Shown: piece by piece, positions 18,865 to 28,158 of the stretch
How the letters are laid out: the number at the start of each line of letters is the position of its first letter
Position numbering within the stretch: position 1 is the first letter of the stretch
Assembly: GCA_902384585.1 (NCBI GenBank)
Contig: CABMCJ010000004.1
Location: 62,001-126,000, forward strand
Length of the DNA stretch: 64,000 nt
Direction: 5' to 3'
Origin: Candidatus Anstonella stagnisolia
GTDB taxonomy: Archaea > Micrarchaeota > Micrarchaeia > Anstonellales > Anstonellaceae
Made by a program: the position numbers and the translations under genes
Notes under the pieces: generated by a model
The model's database searches: none
Seen by the model: the letters and a program-made list of their open reading frames with translations, nothing else
What the model was told of the DNA's origin: nothing

Positions 18865-19307
18865 TGCATCCCCTTTAGCTTTTCTTCCAGCATCCCAAGA
18901 GATTTCTTTGCCTCTTTCCGGTCCATTCCCAAATACATTGCAAAAACAAGCCTCTCATGCGGGTTTCTAATTTCGTATTCCTTGTACGCAAGAGAGCACA
19001 CGTACACATTCGTGCCGTATTTCTTGCACATTCCAAGCAGTATCCTCATTTTTGAAATAAGTATCGCGCGCTTTATGCCAGAAAGCTTTGCAACGTCGCA
19101 CATTGAGAATACGATTGCGCAGCCGCTCTGCGCTGCCGCGCTCACATAGCTTTCCTGCGCATCATACGTAGGAACATAAAGAAGCGAGCACTTTCGTGCA
19201 GCGCCCATCAATTCCTTTGGGTTAATGGAAGAAGAAAAAAAGTTCTTGGGCAGCTTGCCTACCCACACAGAATGTGCATCAAGGATGTTCTCTCTCTGCA
19301 AATCCAT
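18861..19307 (-). CDS. rnp3: RNase P protein component 3 (Rpp30/Rnp3)
   Basis: 148-aa PHP-like Rpp30 pattern, downstream of L15e and overlapping Pop5 by 4 nt. Confidence 0.72.
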   Translation of the reverse strand: MDLQRENILDAHSVWVGKLPKNFFSSSINPKELMGAARKCSLLYVPTYDAQESYVSAAAQSGCAIVFSMCDVAKLSGIKRAILISKMRILLGMCKKYGTNVYVCSLAYKEYEIRNPHERLVFAMYLGMDRKEAKKSLGMLEEKLKGMQ

Positions 19308-19348
19308 TTATGCGCCTCTGCCTGTGCTGCAAGCTGCTCATTTCTTAC

Positions 19349-19828
19349 TTAGAGGTTCCTGTGCTTTCGTGCCTGGTGTGTCAAGCCCCTAAACGCCCTG
19401 CCTTTTTGCAAGTCCGTCTCGCACATCATCCTGTCCACAAGTATTACCTCGAAGAATTTTGTTGTGCTGTTCTCGCCAACCCAGTAGGAGTTCAGAACTT
19501 CCATGTTGGTGAATTTGCGCGCAACCCTCTCCTGCGCAATGTGCTGCAAAGATTTTGCAGGCGAAACGTAAGCATAATTCTTCCCGGGTTTCCTTCCACC
19601 CCATGGGTGGGGCCTTTTCCTCGCGCCGCGCCCTGTCTTTACCCTTACAACTGCGAATCCCCTCTTTGCCTTGTAACCGAGAGTGCGTGCCCTTACAAGG
19701 TTAGTGGGCCTTTCCAGCCTTACAATTGCGGCCTCTTTGTTCCACGCCGCAATGCGCGCGCGGTAAATCGGGCTGCGCTCTTTGTATTCCTTTTGGAAGT
19801 TTTCCTTCACGTATTTGTACATTCCCAT
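19349..19828 (-). CDS. rpl15e: Ribosomal protein L15e
   Basis: MGMYKYVKENFQKEY..RWN-like region, RARTLGYKAKRGFAVVRVKTGRGARKRPHPWGGRKPG typical of L15e. Confidence 0.92.
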   Translation of the reverse strand: MGMYKYVKENFQKEYKERSPIYRARIAAWNKEAAIVRLERPTNLVRARTLGYKAKRGFAVVRVKTGRGARKRPHPWGGRKPGKNYAYVSPAKSLQHIAQERVARKFTNMEVLNSYWVGENSTTKFFEVILVDRMMCETDLQKGRAFRGLTHQARKHRNL

Positions 19829-19945
19829 TTTTTCACCGTTTTGTTCTATATTCACAATTGCCTTTTTCAGGTAACGAGCCCCACATCAAAAGCAACAATA
19901 GAAAAGTAAGTTAAATATGGCAATTAACGCTAATAAAGGTTTCCC

Positions 19946-20082
19946 TGAACGACCACGGGTGCGCGGAAGCCTCTGCCTTGGGGCAACTGAGGAGCGCACC
20001 CGCACAGGAAACGCTGTGGCTTCCGCCTGAAGCCCTTGCCTCATCGTAACGGAAGCCACGGGCTTCAGCCCGTGGTCGTTCA
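19946..20082. repeat. 137-bp palindromic non-coding element with perfect 14-bp terminal inverted repeats (PATE/IS200-IS605-derived MITE-like)
   Basis: TGAACGACCACGGG (19946-19959) vs CCCGTGGTCGTTCA (20069-20082); internal hairpin CCACGGGC-TTCA-GCCCGTGG (20056-20075); nested complements GGGTGCGC/GCGCACCC and GCGGAAGCC/GGCTTCCGC. Confidence 0.75.
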
Positions 20083-20083
20083 C

Positions 20084-21007
20084 CTATGCGTTTGCGCTCA
20101 GGTAAAACGTGTGCGGCTTGTACACAATCGCATCTCCTGTGATAACGCGCTCACCTGCAACGACTTTTATCTTTATTCCATCAGGAGTGGGAATTGTCTC
20201 AAAGCTCGCTGCAATGGAGGAGTTGCTCCCTGAAAGCTTTTTCAGGCGCGCGCAAAGCGGAGTGTTTGCGAGCATCCCCTCAAGCGCATGGTGCGTGAGC
20301 TCGTCAATTCCGATTGCATCGTGCACGAACCCATTTGAGCTTTTCACTGTAAAATGCTTTGAATCTATAATGAGCTTCCCATGCCCGCTTTTTGCAAGAA
20401 GCGAATAAAGGTGCTCCCTTCTCTCCCCTATTTGTGCAGCCATCCTTTGCTTTGCGGCATTCTTTGAGGCATCCGCAACCCCTTCTTTTATCCCCTTTAC
20501 CCTTAGTTTTATTTTTGCAAGCCGCTTGTGCAGCCTTCCGGTATTTTTCCCATAGAGCATCCTGTGCAATTTCTTTATTATTGTGCGGCAGCCTGCAACT
20601 TTTTCCCTAAATGCCCTCTGTGAGGTTGCTGCCATTCCCCGCGAATAAGAAGTTTTCACCTGCTCCCGAAGGAAAAGAAGGTTTCCCTTTAGGCCCTCAA
20701 ACCCTTCTGCCCATTCATCCTGCTTCTCATGCACGTATGCATCGGGAAGAAGCTCGTTTGCCTCCTTGAGTTCGTCTTCGAGCCTGTCCGCTACAACAAG
20801 AATCTCATTAAGCGCAAATTCGTCGTGGCGGGAGGGCAGCATTAATGCTTCGCACTTTCCCTCAAGGTGCGTTATCCTCTCCTCAACTGCAGCCGGATGC
20901 TTTGCATTCTCAAGCCGGTTCAGGAACGCTTCAAGCAGGTCGTTGGTTTCCTTTTCAAGCGAGCTAAGCATTCCTGCATAAAGCTCGCCCTTCGCAGTTG
21001 CTTTCAT
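20084..21007 (-). CDS. Hypothetical coiled-coil protein
   Basis: 307 aa ORF; no family recognised. Confidence 0.75.
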   Translation of the reverse strand: MKATAKGELYAGMLSSLEKETNDLLEAFLNRLENAKHPAAVEERITHLEGKCEALMLPSRHDEFALNEILVVADRLEDELKEANELLPDAYVHEKQDEWAEGFEGLKGNLLFLREQVKTSYSRGMAATSQRAFREKVAGCRTIIKKLHRMLYGKNTGRLHKRLAKIKLRVKGIKEGVADASKNAAKQRMAAQIGERREHLYSLLAKSGHGKLIIDSKHFTVKSSNGFVHDAIGIDELTHHALEGMLANTPLCARLKKLSGSNSSIAASFETIPTPDGIKIKVVAGERVITGDAIVYKPHTFYLSANA

Positions 21008-21032
21008 GGCAAAATTTCCAGCCCTTTGTTTA

Positions 21033-22193
21033 TTAAGCTTGTGCCTTTGCCCCTCTTAGGATGCCAAAGAGCTTTCCTGCAATTCTTGAGATTGCAATCC
21101 CGGCTGCAAGCGCGCACGCAGTAATCGCAAGAAGCCCGGCTGCCCCGAACCCAAACCAAGCATTTCCAACTGCATAAGCGGATGCGCCTGGTGCAAGCCC
21201 GGCATTCCCTGCCGCATAGCCAAGCGCGCCTGATGCAAGCCCGATGCTTGCAACCGCATAAACCACCGGCGCATGGAAAAGGTATATCGCATAACTGTTT
21301 TCGCCGCACATCCTTGCAAGCGAAATTGCATATCCGCCAAACGGAATCCTCTCCAGGGCTGCAAAAGCCGCAAACGCAAGCAGCAAAACCCCAAGCGGGT
21401 AGGAATAAATATACGCAAGATAGAGCTGCGTTTTTGCAGCCAAAAGCAGAATGCACATTGCTGCAAGCGCGGCAAGCCTTTCAATAGAAAGCATTTTAGC
21501 CCCGTATTTCAAGTGCGCAAGGTGCATCCCTACTGCAAAGAAGAAGAAATACCTTCCGAAGAACGCAAGGGAAACAGGGTCCGCATTCCATGCGCCAATC
21601 TGAACGCTGTCATCGGCCCATTTTGCACCCATGCTGAATGCAAGCGCAATGCACAGGAAAAGCCACGGGGGCATTTTCTGCTGCATTTTCCTAAAAAGCG
21701 GATAGAGGATGTAAAGCTGGAGTATCAAAGGTATGAAATAGAGATTGCCCCCGTTGAACTTTCCAAGCGCAACATCAAGCGCAATTTCCTGCGCGGGAGG
21801 CGCGTACCCGTTTTGCATAACCGCAATTGCGACCTGCAATGCGGCGTACAACAAATACGGCAATACAATGCGCACAAGCACTCCCTTGTAATATTTGCCC
21901 TCGTTCCCTTCCTGCGCATATTTCCTTGCAAGCAGATAACCGGTGCTCAGGATAAAGAGCGGGACTGCGAACCACAAATAATCCTTGAGCCACAAATATT
22001 GCGGGGCAAAATCAACCGCATGCAAAAGCACCACCGCAACAATGCTCACTCCCTTTAGGAAATCAATGAAAACAAGGCGCCCCTTCACAGGCTGCGGATT
22101 TTTCTCCCAAAAAGGCGAAAGAAGCCTTGCGCACAAATAGAAAAACAGCATTCCGGCAGCAGCATTAAGCAAAAGTACTGGTGCAATTAGCAT
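21033..22193 (-). CDS. Acyltransferase 3 (OafA/YrhL-like) membrane protein
   Basis: FIDFLKGVSIVAVVLLHAVDF and multi-TM layout typical of acyltransferase 3. Confidence 0.8.
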   Translation of the reverse strand: MLIAPVLLLNAAAGMLFFYLCARLLSPFWEKNPQPVKGRLVFIDFLKGVSIVAVVLLHAVDFAPQYLWLKDYLWFAVPLFILSTGYLLARKYAQEGNEGKYYKGVLVRIVLPYLLYAALQVAIAVMQNGYAPPAQEIALDVALGKFNGGNLYFIPLILQLYILYPLFRKMQQKMPPWLFLCIALAFSMGAKWADDSVQIGAWNADPVSLAFFGRYFFFFAVGMHLAHLKYGAKMLSIERLAALAAMCILLLAAKTQLYLAYIYSYPLGVLLLAFAAFAALERIPFGGYAISLARMCGENSYAIYLFHAPVVYAVASIGLASGALGYAAGNAGLAPGASAYAVGNAWFGFGAAGLLAITACALAAGIAISRIAGKLFGILRGAKAQA

Positions 22194-22244
22194 TTGCCTG
22201 CCTCTTCACTGAACTCCCTTGATTGGCGCAAGCTCTTCAACCGC

Positions 22245-23672
22245 TTACCCTTTCACGACACCAATGGGTACGAGCCGTGCAACAATGCCTGAAATTCCTG
22301 CCGCCTCCACGCTCTTCACGACATCATCCACGTTCTTGTAAGCCTCAGGCGCCTCTTCTGCAATAAGTTCGGGTTCGGTTGCCTTCACTATGATGCTCCT
22401 GCTCAAAAGCCTTGCCTGCACATCTGCCCCTTTCCAGGAGCGCACTGCGTTTGAGCGGCTCATCACGCGCCCAGCCCCATGGCACGTGCTTCCAAATGTC
22501 TGGTTCATTCCTTCCTGCTTCCCAACAAGTACATAAGAGGCAGTCCCCATGCTTCCAGGTATCAAAACAGGCTGCCCGACTTCCCTATAAGCCTGCGGAA
22601 TTTCCTTTCTCCCAGGTGCAAATGCGCGCGTTGCGCCCTTGCGGTGCACGCACACGGTTTTTCTCTTGCCGTCTATCTCATGCTCCTCGAACTTTGCAAT
22701 ATTGTGGCACACGTCGTACACAAGCTTCATGTCGTCCATTGTGCTCTTTCCAAATACGCTACCAAAAGTTTCCCTTACCCAGTGCGTCATCACTTGGCGG
22801 TTGCAGAATGCGAAATTCACTGCGCATCTCATTGCCTTAAGGTAGTTGTCCGCCTCAGGCGAATTTATCGGGGCGCAGCAAAGCTCCCTGTCAGGGAGGT
22901 TTATGTGGTATTTGTGCGCTGCCTCCACCATTATGCGCAAATTATCGTCGCATACCTGGTGCCCGAACCCTCGCGAGCCAGTATGTATCATTATGCACGC
23001 ATTCCCTTTTTGCAGCCCGAAAACCTTTGCAACATCCTCATTTACAATCTCTTGCACTTCCTGTATCTCTACAAAATGGTTTCCTGCCCCAACAGTTCCA
23101 AACTGGGGCTTGCCCCTCTTTTTTGCCATTGGGGAAACAAGTGCCGGGTCTGCCCCATCTATACACCCATTTTCCTCGCAGTGTTTTGCATCTTCTGCAA
23201 ACCCGTATCCCTTTGCAATCGCCCAGTTTGCGCCTTCCGTAATCGCAGTGTCAAATTCCCGCTCTTCAAGCCTTAGCTTTCCCTTGCTGCCTACGCCTGA
23301 AGGCACATTTTTGAAAAGCAAATCCACAAGCTCGCGCAGCTTTCCCTTTACCTGCGCAATTGGAAGAGGCGTTGCGATTAAGCGCACGCCGCAATTTATG
23401 TCGTATCCCACCCCTCCTGGGGAAACTACGCCAGTTTCAGTATCAAAAGCAGCAACCCCGCCTATTGGGAAGCCGTACCCTTCGTGCCCGTCCGGCATCA
23501 CAAGTGCGTATTTCTGTATTCCCGGAAGTGCCGCAACGTTCCTCAGCTGCCCAAGGGTCCTGCCTCCCTCCATCGCCTTTGCAACGGACTCTATTCCGTA
23601 CACCCTTCCCGGAACGTTCATCGCGCCCTCTTTTGGGATTTCCCAAACTGCTTCGCTTATCTGTTTCAACAT
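22245..23672 (-). CDS. rtcB: RNA-splicing ligase RtcB, without intein
   Basis: VMPDGHEGYGFPIGGVAAFD, GGVGYDINCGVR, GTVGAGNHFVEIQEV, MIHTGSRGFGHQV, STCHGAGRVMSR. Confidence 0.96.
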   Translation of the reverse strand: MLKQISEAVWEIPKEGAMNVPGRVYGIESVAKAMEGGRTLGQLRNVAALPGIQKYALVMPDGHEGYGFPIGGVAAFDTETGVVSPGGVGYDINCGVRLIATPLPIAQVKGKLRELVDLLFKNVPSGVGSKGKLRLEEREFDTAITEGANWAIAKGYGFAEDAKHCEENGCIDGADPALVSPMAKKRGKPQFGTVGAGNHFVEIQEVQEIVNEDVAKVFGLQKGNACIMIHTGSRGFGHQVCDDNLRIMVEAAHKYHINLPDRELCCAPINSPEADNYLKAMRCAVNFAFCNRQVMTHWVRETFGSVFGKSTMDDMKLVYDVCHNIAKFEEHEIDGKRKTVCVHRKGATRAFAPGRKEIPQAYREVGQPVLIPGSMGTASYVLVGKQEGMNQTFGSTCHGAGRVMSRSNAVRSWKGADVQARLLSRSIIVKATEPELIAEEAPEAYKNVDDVVKSVEAAGISGIVARLVPIGVVKG

Positions 23673-23743
23673 AATCACCTTGAGAACCAAAACTCAGAGA
23701 AGACTATTTTAATGTTTGATTACTTAAATCTATCTCTATAGAA

Positions 23744-23815
23744 GCCCTCATAGTTTAACGGATAGAATGCTGGCCTCCGGAGCCGGTGATCGGAGTTCGA
23801 ATCTCCGTGAGGGCG
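23744..23815 (+). tRNA. tRNA-Arg (CCG)
   Basis: Acceptor GCCCTCA/TGAGGGC, anticodon stem-loop CTGGC-CTCCGGA-GCCGG, T-arm CGGAG-TTCGAAT-CTCCG. Confidence 0.93.
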
Positions 23816-23831
23816 TTTATTTTTTCTTTTT

Positions 23832-24020
23832 TCAAAAAATGAAAATATCCTCTATTTTTACCTTGAATACCTTCGCAACGTTGTGCGCAAGTTCCAGCGA
23901 GGGGTTGTATTTCCCCTGCTCAAGGAACACGATTGTTTCCCTGCGCACCCCGACTTTTTTCGCAAGCTCCTCCTGCGTAAGCCCAAGGCGCGCGCGGAAT
24001 TCCTTTATGCGGGTTTTCAT
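23832..24020 (-). CDS. Small Xre-family HTH transcriptional regulator
   Basis: [52 protein letters not shown]. Confidence 0.92.
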   Translation of the reverse strand: MKTRIKEFRARLGLTQEELAKKVGVRRETIVFLEQGKYNPSLELAHNVAKVFKVKIEDIFIF

Positions 24021-24583
24021 GCGTCTCCCTGCCTCTCAAGCCACCATTTTGCAACCATGTAGGTAACAATCATTTCAAAGAGCAGCAAGCCCGCAAAGCT
24101 TTCCATAGTGAATTTTGCCGCCCCTGTGCTGTCTGCCCAGAACAGTGCTGCAACAAATACGTAAGTGAGCCACCAGGAAGCCCCAAGCGCCCTATTGCTT
24201 ATCTTTATTGTCCTCTCGTCAGCAAGCACTTCGCCTTTCCTTGCGCGCCAGTACAAAAGCGCCCCGACTGCAAGCATCGCAGTCCCTACTGAAATTATCG
24301 TGCTTTTCACCATCTGGGTGAGTGGCATGTAAATCGCTGCAAAAATGCCTATCGTGAGTATTGCAATGCCCGCCATTATTGCCCATTTTCCCCGCGTAAT
24401 TGGCATCATTGCTTTTGCTTTCTTCTTTTTTGCCTTGCCCGGAAGAACGAGCCGCACTATTATCGCAAGTGCAGCGCCTCCGAAAACTCCAAGCACAGGA
24501 TTGTCAAATAGCATGAGCCCAAAGAGCAGCCCTATCACAACGCACGCAGCCATTGTGCCTTCAAGAAAATCTGTTTTGTCCAT
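24017..24583 (-). CDS. Membrane protein (DUF2178-like) co-transcribed with the HTH regulator
   Basis: Multi-TM ORF, SD CAGGAGGCGAT before ATG, 4-nt overlap with the regulator gene. Confidence 0.75.
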   Translation of the reverse strand: MDKTDFLEGTMAACVVIGLLFGLMLFDNPVLGVFGGAALAIIVRLVLPGKAKKKKAKAMMPITRGKWAIMAGIAILTIGIFAAIYMPLTQMVKSTIISVGTAMLAVGALLYWRARKGEVLADERTIKISNRALGASWWLTYVFVAALFWADSTGAAKFTMESFAGLLLFEMIVTYMVAKWWLERQGDA

Positions 24584-24612
24584 TCCAATCGCCTCCTGGT
24601 GGATATTTCAAA

Positions 24613-24654
24613 TATGTTAGATATATCTAACATAAAGATATATAAATCTAACAT
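24613..24654. promoter_or_regulatory. Palindromic operator plus third half-site in the promoter of the HTH/membrane-protein operon
   Basis: 22-bp perfect palindrome TATGTTAGATATATCTAACATA (24613-24634); extra half-site ATCTAACAT (24646-24654); TATA-like sequence between them. Confidence 0.7.
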
Positions 24655-24677
24655 TTTGGGCACATTTTTGGAAAAAA

Positions 24678-26948
24678 TCAGGATATTTTACCGTCTTTCA
24701 CTTTTGAGAGCCTTATTTTCTTCCCGTTCACCAAAAGCGCTTTTCCGTTTGCAAATGCTTCGTGGTTTTTCGCCTCAAGCTTTACAGTTAGGAACTGGTC
24801 AAAAGAAATCTCGCCTGCGGCTTTGCCCTCTTCACCCTCAACTTTCACTTTGTCACCTGGCTTTGCGTTTGGGGGCGAAACGACTTCAAGCTCATGCTTC
24901 TCATTTTGGGCAGCAAGAAGCATTCCCTGAGATTGCACGCCACGAAGAACAGCCGCCTTGAGATTTTTCACTATTATTACGCTCTTTCCAGTAAGTTCTT
25001 CCGCACTTATGTATGGCACTAAGCCCGAAACAATCTGTTTCTCCCCGTCCCCAAGAAGAATTTTCTCTACGTAAAGTTTTTCCGCATTCGGGTGCCTCTC
25101 AACAGAAAGTATTTTCCCGACTTCCAAATCCAAATCAGACGCATTTATTGGTGCAACTGCTACTTCAGGCTTTGGGGTTTTTGCATCAACTGCAGTTTTC
25201 CCGGCTTGCGCTTTTTCAGGTTGCTGTTTTTGCCCGTGCGGTTTTGCCGATACCGTTTGCTTTTTTTGCTCATCAGTTGCAATAAATTGCCTTCCCGAAT
25301 ATTTTGCCTTGAATTTTGAAATTTCAGCCGCCTCAATTTTCTTAAAGAGTATTTTCGGTTCCCCTAACTTGTGCCCGGCTTTTAGGGAAAGCTTTCCAAT
25401 CCCATCCCATTTCTCTTGCTTCACATTAAGCTGCTCGAATATTCCCGCACTCGTGTTGGGCAGATACGGCTCAAGCACAATCGCAAGGTCCTTTACCTGG
25501 TGCAACAGGACATAAATCGCGCTTTCGCAGTCCTCCCGCGAAGTTTTTGCAGTTTCCCACGGCTTGTTTTTCTGGAAATATGCGTTTGCCTCTTTGCCGG
25601 CGCTCATTGCAACGTGCAAAGCCTCCTTAATTTGGACTTTTTCAAGCAGTTGTGTTATTCGCTCAAATTTTTCCTTTTGCGAACCAACAAACTCCTCATC
25701 TTCCTTGCGAACTTTTCCTTTGGGCACTTTCCCCTCAAACTCGCGCTGTGAAAATACCATTACGCGGTTCACTAAATTTCCGATGTTCGCAAGAAGCTCG
25801 TTGTTCAATTTCTCCCCGAAATCTTCCCACGAGAAATCCGTATCCATTTTCTCAGGGCGGTTTGTAAGAAGGTAATACCTCCACACGTCCGCAGGTATGC
25901 CGCTTTCAACTGCGTCGTTCCCAAATACTCCCAATTTCTTTGATTTGGAGAATTTCCCGCCCTCATAGTTCAGGAATTCAGTGGTTGCAATGTGGTGCAC
26001 AAGCGTCCATTTTTTCCCTGTCCCCATTAAGGTGGAGGGGAAAATTACTGCATGGAAAGGAACATTGTCCTTGCCCATGAACTGGTAAAGATGCACTTTC
26101 TCAGGTGCGCACCACCACTCTTTCCATTTGTCCGTAAGATTCGCAGTAATTGAAATGTATCCAATCGGCGCATCAAACCATACGTAGAAAACTTTGTTTT
26201 CCCATCCCTTAAGCGGTACAGGCACGCCCCATTTCAAGTCCCTTGTAATGCACCTTTTCTTAAGCCCCTCTGCAAGCCATGCCTTTGCAATATGATAAGA
26301 GTTCTCGGACCATTCGCCCTCTTTTGCAGCCTTTTCTATCCATGCAGAAAGCTCGCTTTCAATTCCCGGCAAGTCTATGAAAAGGTGCTTTGTTTTCCTT
26401 ACAATCGGGCGGGTTCCAGTTATTTTGCTGCGCGGCTCAATAAGCTCGTTGAAATTCAGGAGTTTGCCGCACTTGTCGCATTGGTCTGCGCGCGCGCCCG
26501 TGCTCTTGCAGTGCGGGCATGTTCCCTCAATAAAGCGGTCCGCAAGGAACATTTTCGCCTTTTCATCGTATGCCTGCTCAATTTCGTCCTCTTTCACATA
26601 CCCATTGTTGTAAAGGTCAAGGAAAATCTCCTGCGTTATTTTCGTATGTTGGGGAGTTGTAGTCCTGCCGAAAATGTCCGTAGAAATCCCAAACCACTCG
26701 TATATCCTCTTGTGTATTTTGTAGTATTTGTCGCAAAGCTCTTTTGGCGTAACGCCTTCCTCAAGAGCCGCAGTTTCAGTCGCGGTTCCATACTCGTCCG
26801 TGCCGCAAATGTACGTGCACTCGTATTTTCTGCTCCTGCAATAGCGCGCAAATACATCTGCCGAAAGCACGCACCCGATTATGTTGCCCAGGTGCGGAAC
26901 GTTGTTCACGTAAGGAAGGGCGGATGTGATAAGTATTTTCTTTGCCAT
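24678..26948 (-). CDS. metG: Methionyl-tRNA synthetase with fused C-terminal tRNA-binding (EMAPII/OB) domain
   Basis: ITSALPYVNNVPHLGNIIGCVLSADVFARY, KFSKSKKLG, zinc knuckle CPHCKS..CDKCG, C-terminal DLEVGKILSVERHPNAEKLYVEKI. Confidence 0.95.
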   Translation of the reverse strand: MAKKILITSALPYVNNVPHLGNIIGCVLSADVFARYCRSRKYECTYICGTDEYGTATETAALEEGVTPKELCDKYYKIHKRIYEWFGISTDIFGRTTTPQHTKITQEIFLDLYNNGYVKEDEIEQAYDEKAKMFLADRFIEGTCPHCKSTGARADQCDKCGKLLNFNELIEPRSKITGTRPIVRKTKHLFIDLPGIESELSAWIEKAAKEGEWSENSYHIAKAWLAEGLKKRCITRDLKWGVPVPLKGWENKVFYVWFDAPIGYISITANLTDKWKEWWCAPEKVHLYQFMGKDNVPFHAVIFPSTLMGTGKKWTLVHHIATTEFLNYEGGKFSKSKKLGVFGNDAVESGIPADVWRYYLLTNRPEKMDTDFSWEDFGEKLNNELLANIGNLVNRVMVFSQREFEGKVPKGKVRKEDEEFVGSQKEKFERITQLLEKVQIKEALHVAMSAGKEANAYFQKNKPWETAKTSREDCESAIYVLLHQVKDLAIVLEPYLPNTSAGIFEQLNVKQEKWDGIGKLSLKAGHKLGEPKILFKKIEAAEISKFKAKYSGRQFIATDEQKKQTVSAKPHGQKQQPEKAQAGKTAVDAKTPKPEVAVAPINASDLDLEVGKILSVERHPNAEKLYVEKILLGDGEKQIVSGLVPYISAEELTGKSVIIVKNLKAAVLRGVQSQGMLLAAQNEKHELEVVSPPNAKPGDKVKVEGEEGKAAGEISFDQFLTVKLEAKNHEAFANGKALLVNGKKIRLSKVKDGKIS

Positions 26949-27012
26949 TAAGAGGTTAAGGCGAGCAAAACATATAAACTTCGTTGAAAGAAAAAGCCCT
27001 TTAAGAATAAAT

Positions 27013-28056
27013 CTAGCCCTCAGGCAAAGTGGCAGAGGGCGCCATTCCTATGTGCTCTTCTGCCAGCCTTATTTCTTTGCCTAGAATGCGCGCATCTTCA
27101 TGGTCTCCGTGTTCAATGAGCAAGCTTATTGCCTTTCTTCCAATACGAACCGTCATCCAGTAATAATACTCTTCACCGTTAATGGCACGGGGTGCAATCA
27201 CAGCACCTGTTTCATCAACCATTATCCCAGGTATAATTTTCCCATCCACCTTCTTTTCATATGCGCACGCAATCCGCGCATAGCAACCCGTTGCAAGCAC
27301 TGCACAGGATACTTTGTCACCCAGTTCCCCAGTTAAGCTGTTTTTTTCAAATATTTCCCCAAGAGTCGCCAAAACAGATTCCTCCTGGCCATCAAGTTTT
27401 TCTTTTTTGAAAAGCCCTCCCGCGTAATCCTTAAGGTATTCGCATGTCTTCAGCCTATAACCCGCCATTGTCCCATCCAGCTCATTGTATCCTGCAACCC
27501 TGTTTGCAACCTCATCAAAAAGCGCCAGATAAAAGGCTTTCATGGATTTTGTGGCGCGCGCCAAAAGCGGTGCCAATCTCGCCACTTTCTCAACTCTCTC
27601 AGCAGTAGGCTCGCCTGCGGCAACATAAGATTCAAGTGCAGCATTAAGGCGCCTTTGCACTTCCCGGAAAACCAGATACATATCCTCCAATAGTTTCCTG
27701 TCAACGTCAGTCATGCATTCGTTTGTAAGAAGGCACACATTTTCCGCAGCTATCTTTACATCAATATCAGCTATTGTCTCATAGTCGGTTGCCTTTCTTT
27801 TTGCTTCTTTGTAATATGCAATTGCCCGTTCGCTCGCTTTTCTTGCCCTTTTAGTGCATCCGTTTCTAAAAAAGTCTGATGCCCTGTCCGAAGCTTCATC
27901 CCCCAATCGCTCACTCCTTCCGCGTGCTGCACGTGCAACTCTTCCCATATGCAGCAATCCTTCCCTAAGCCCGCCTTTCATCGTCCACATCTGCATTAAT
28001 GGCGGCGGCGCAGTTCTAACTGAAATTGTTTCCATCATAGCACCTATTCTATACAT
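27013..28056 (-). CDS. Hypothetical alpha-helical protein
   Basis: 347 aa ORF; no family recognised. Confidence 0.65.
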   Translation of the reverse strand: MYRIGAMMETISVRTAPPPLMQMWTMKGGLREGLLHMGRVARAARGRSERLGDEASDRASDFFRNGCTKRARKASERAIAYYKEAKRKATDYETIADIDVKIAAENVCLLTNECMTDVDRKLLEDMYLVFREVQRRLNAALESYVAAGEPTAERVEKVARLAPLLARATKSMKAFYLALFDEVANRVAGYNELDGTMAGYRLKTCEYLKDYAGGLFKKEKLDGQEESVLATLGEIFEKNSLTGELGDKVSCAVLATGCYARIACAYEKKVDGKIIPGIMVDETGAVIAPRAINGEEYYYWMTVRIGRKAISLLIEHGDHEDARILGKEIRLAEEHIGMAPSATLPEG

Positions 28057-28158
28057 GCTTACTTATACTGTCCCACTTCTTGTATATAAATCTTTCTCAT
28101 GCCTCGCAAAACAATATATATCCTCTTTGAGTACTATTGTGTCCTAAGTGGGATGGTT

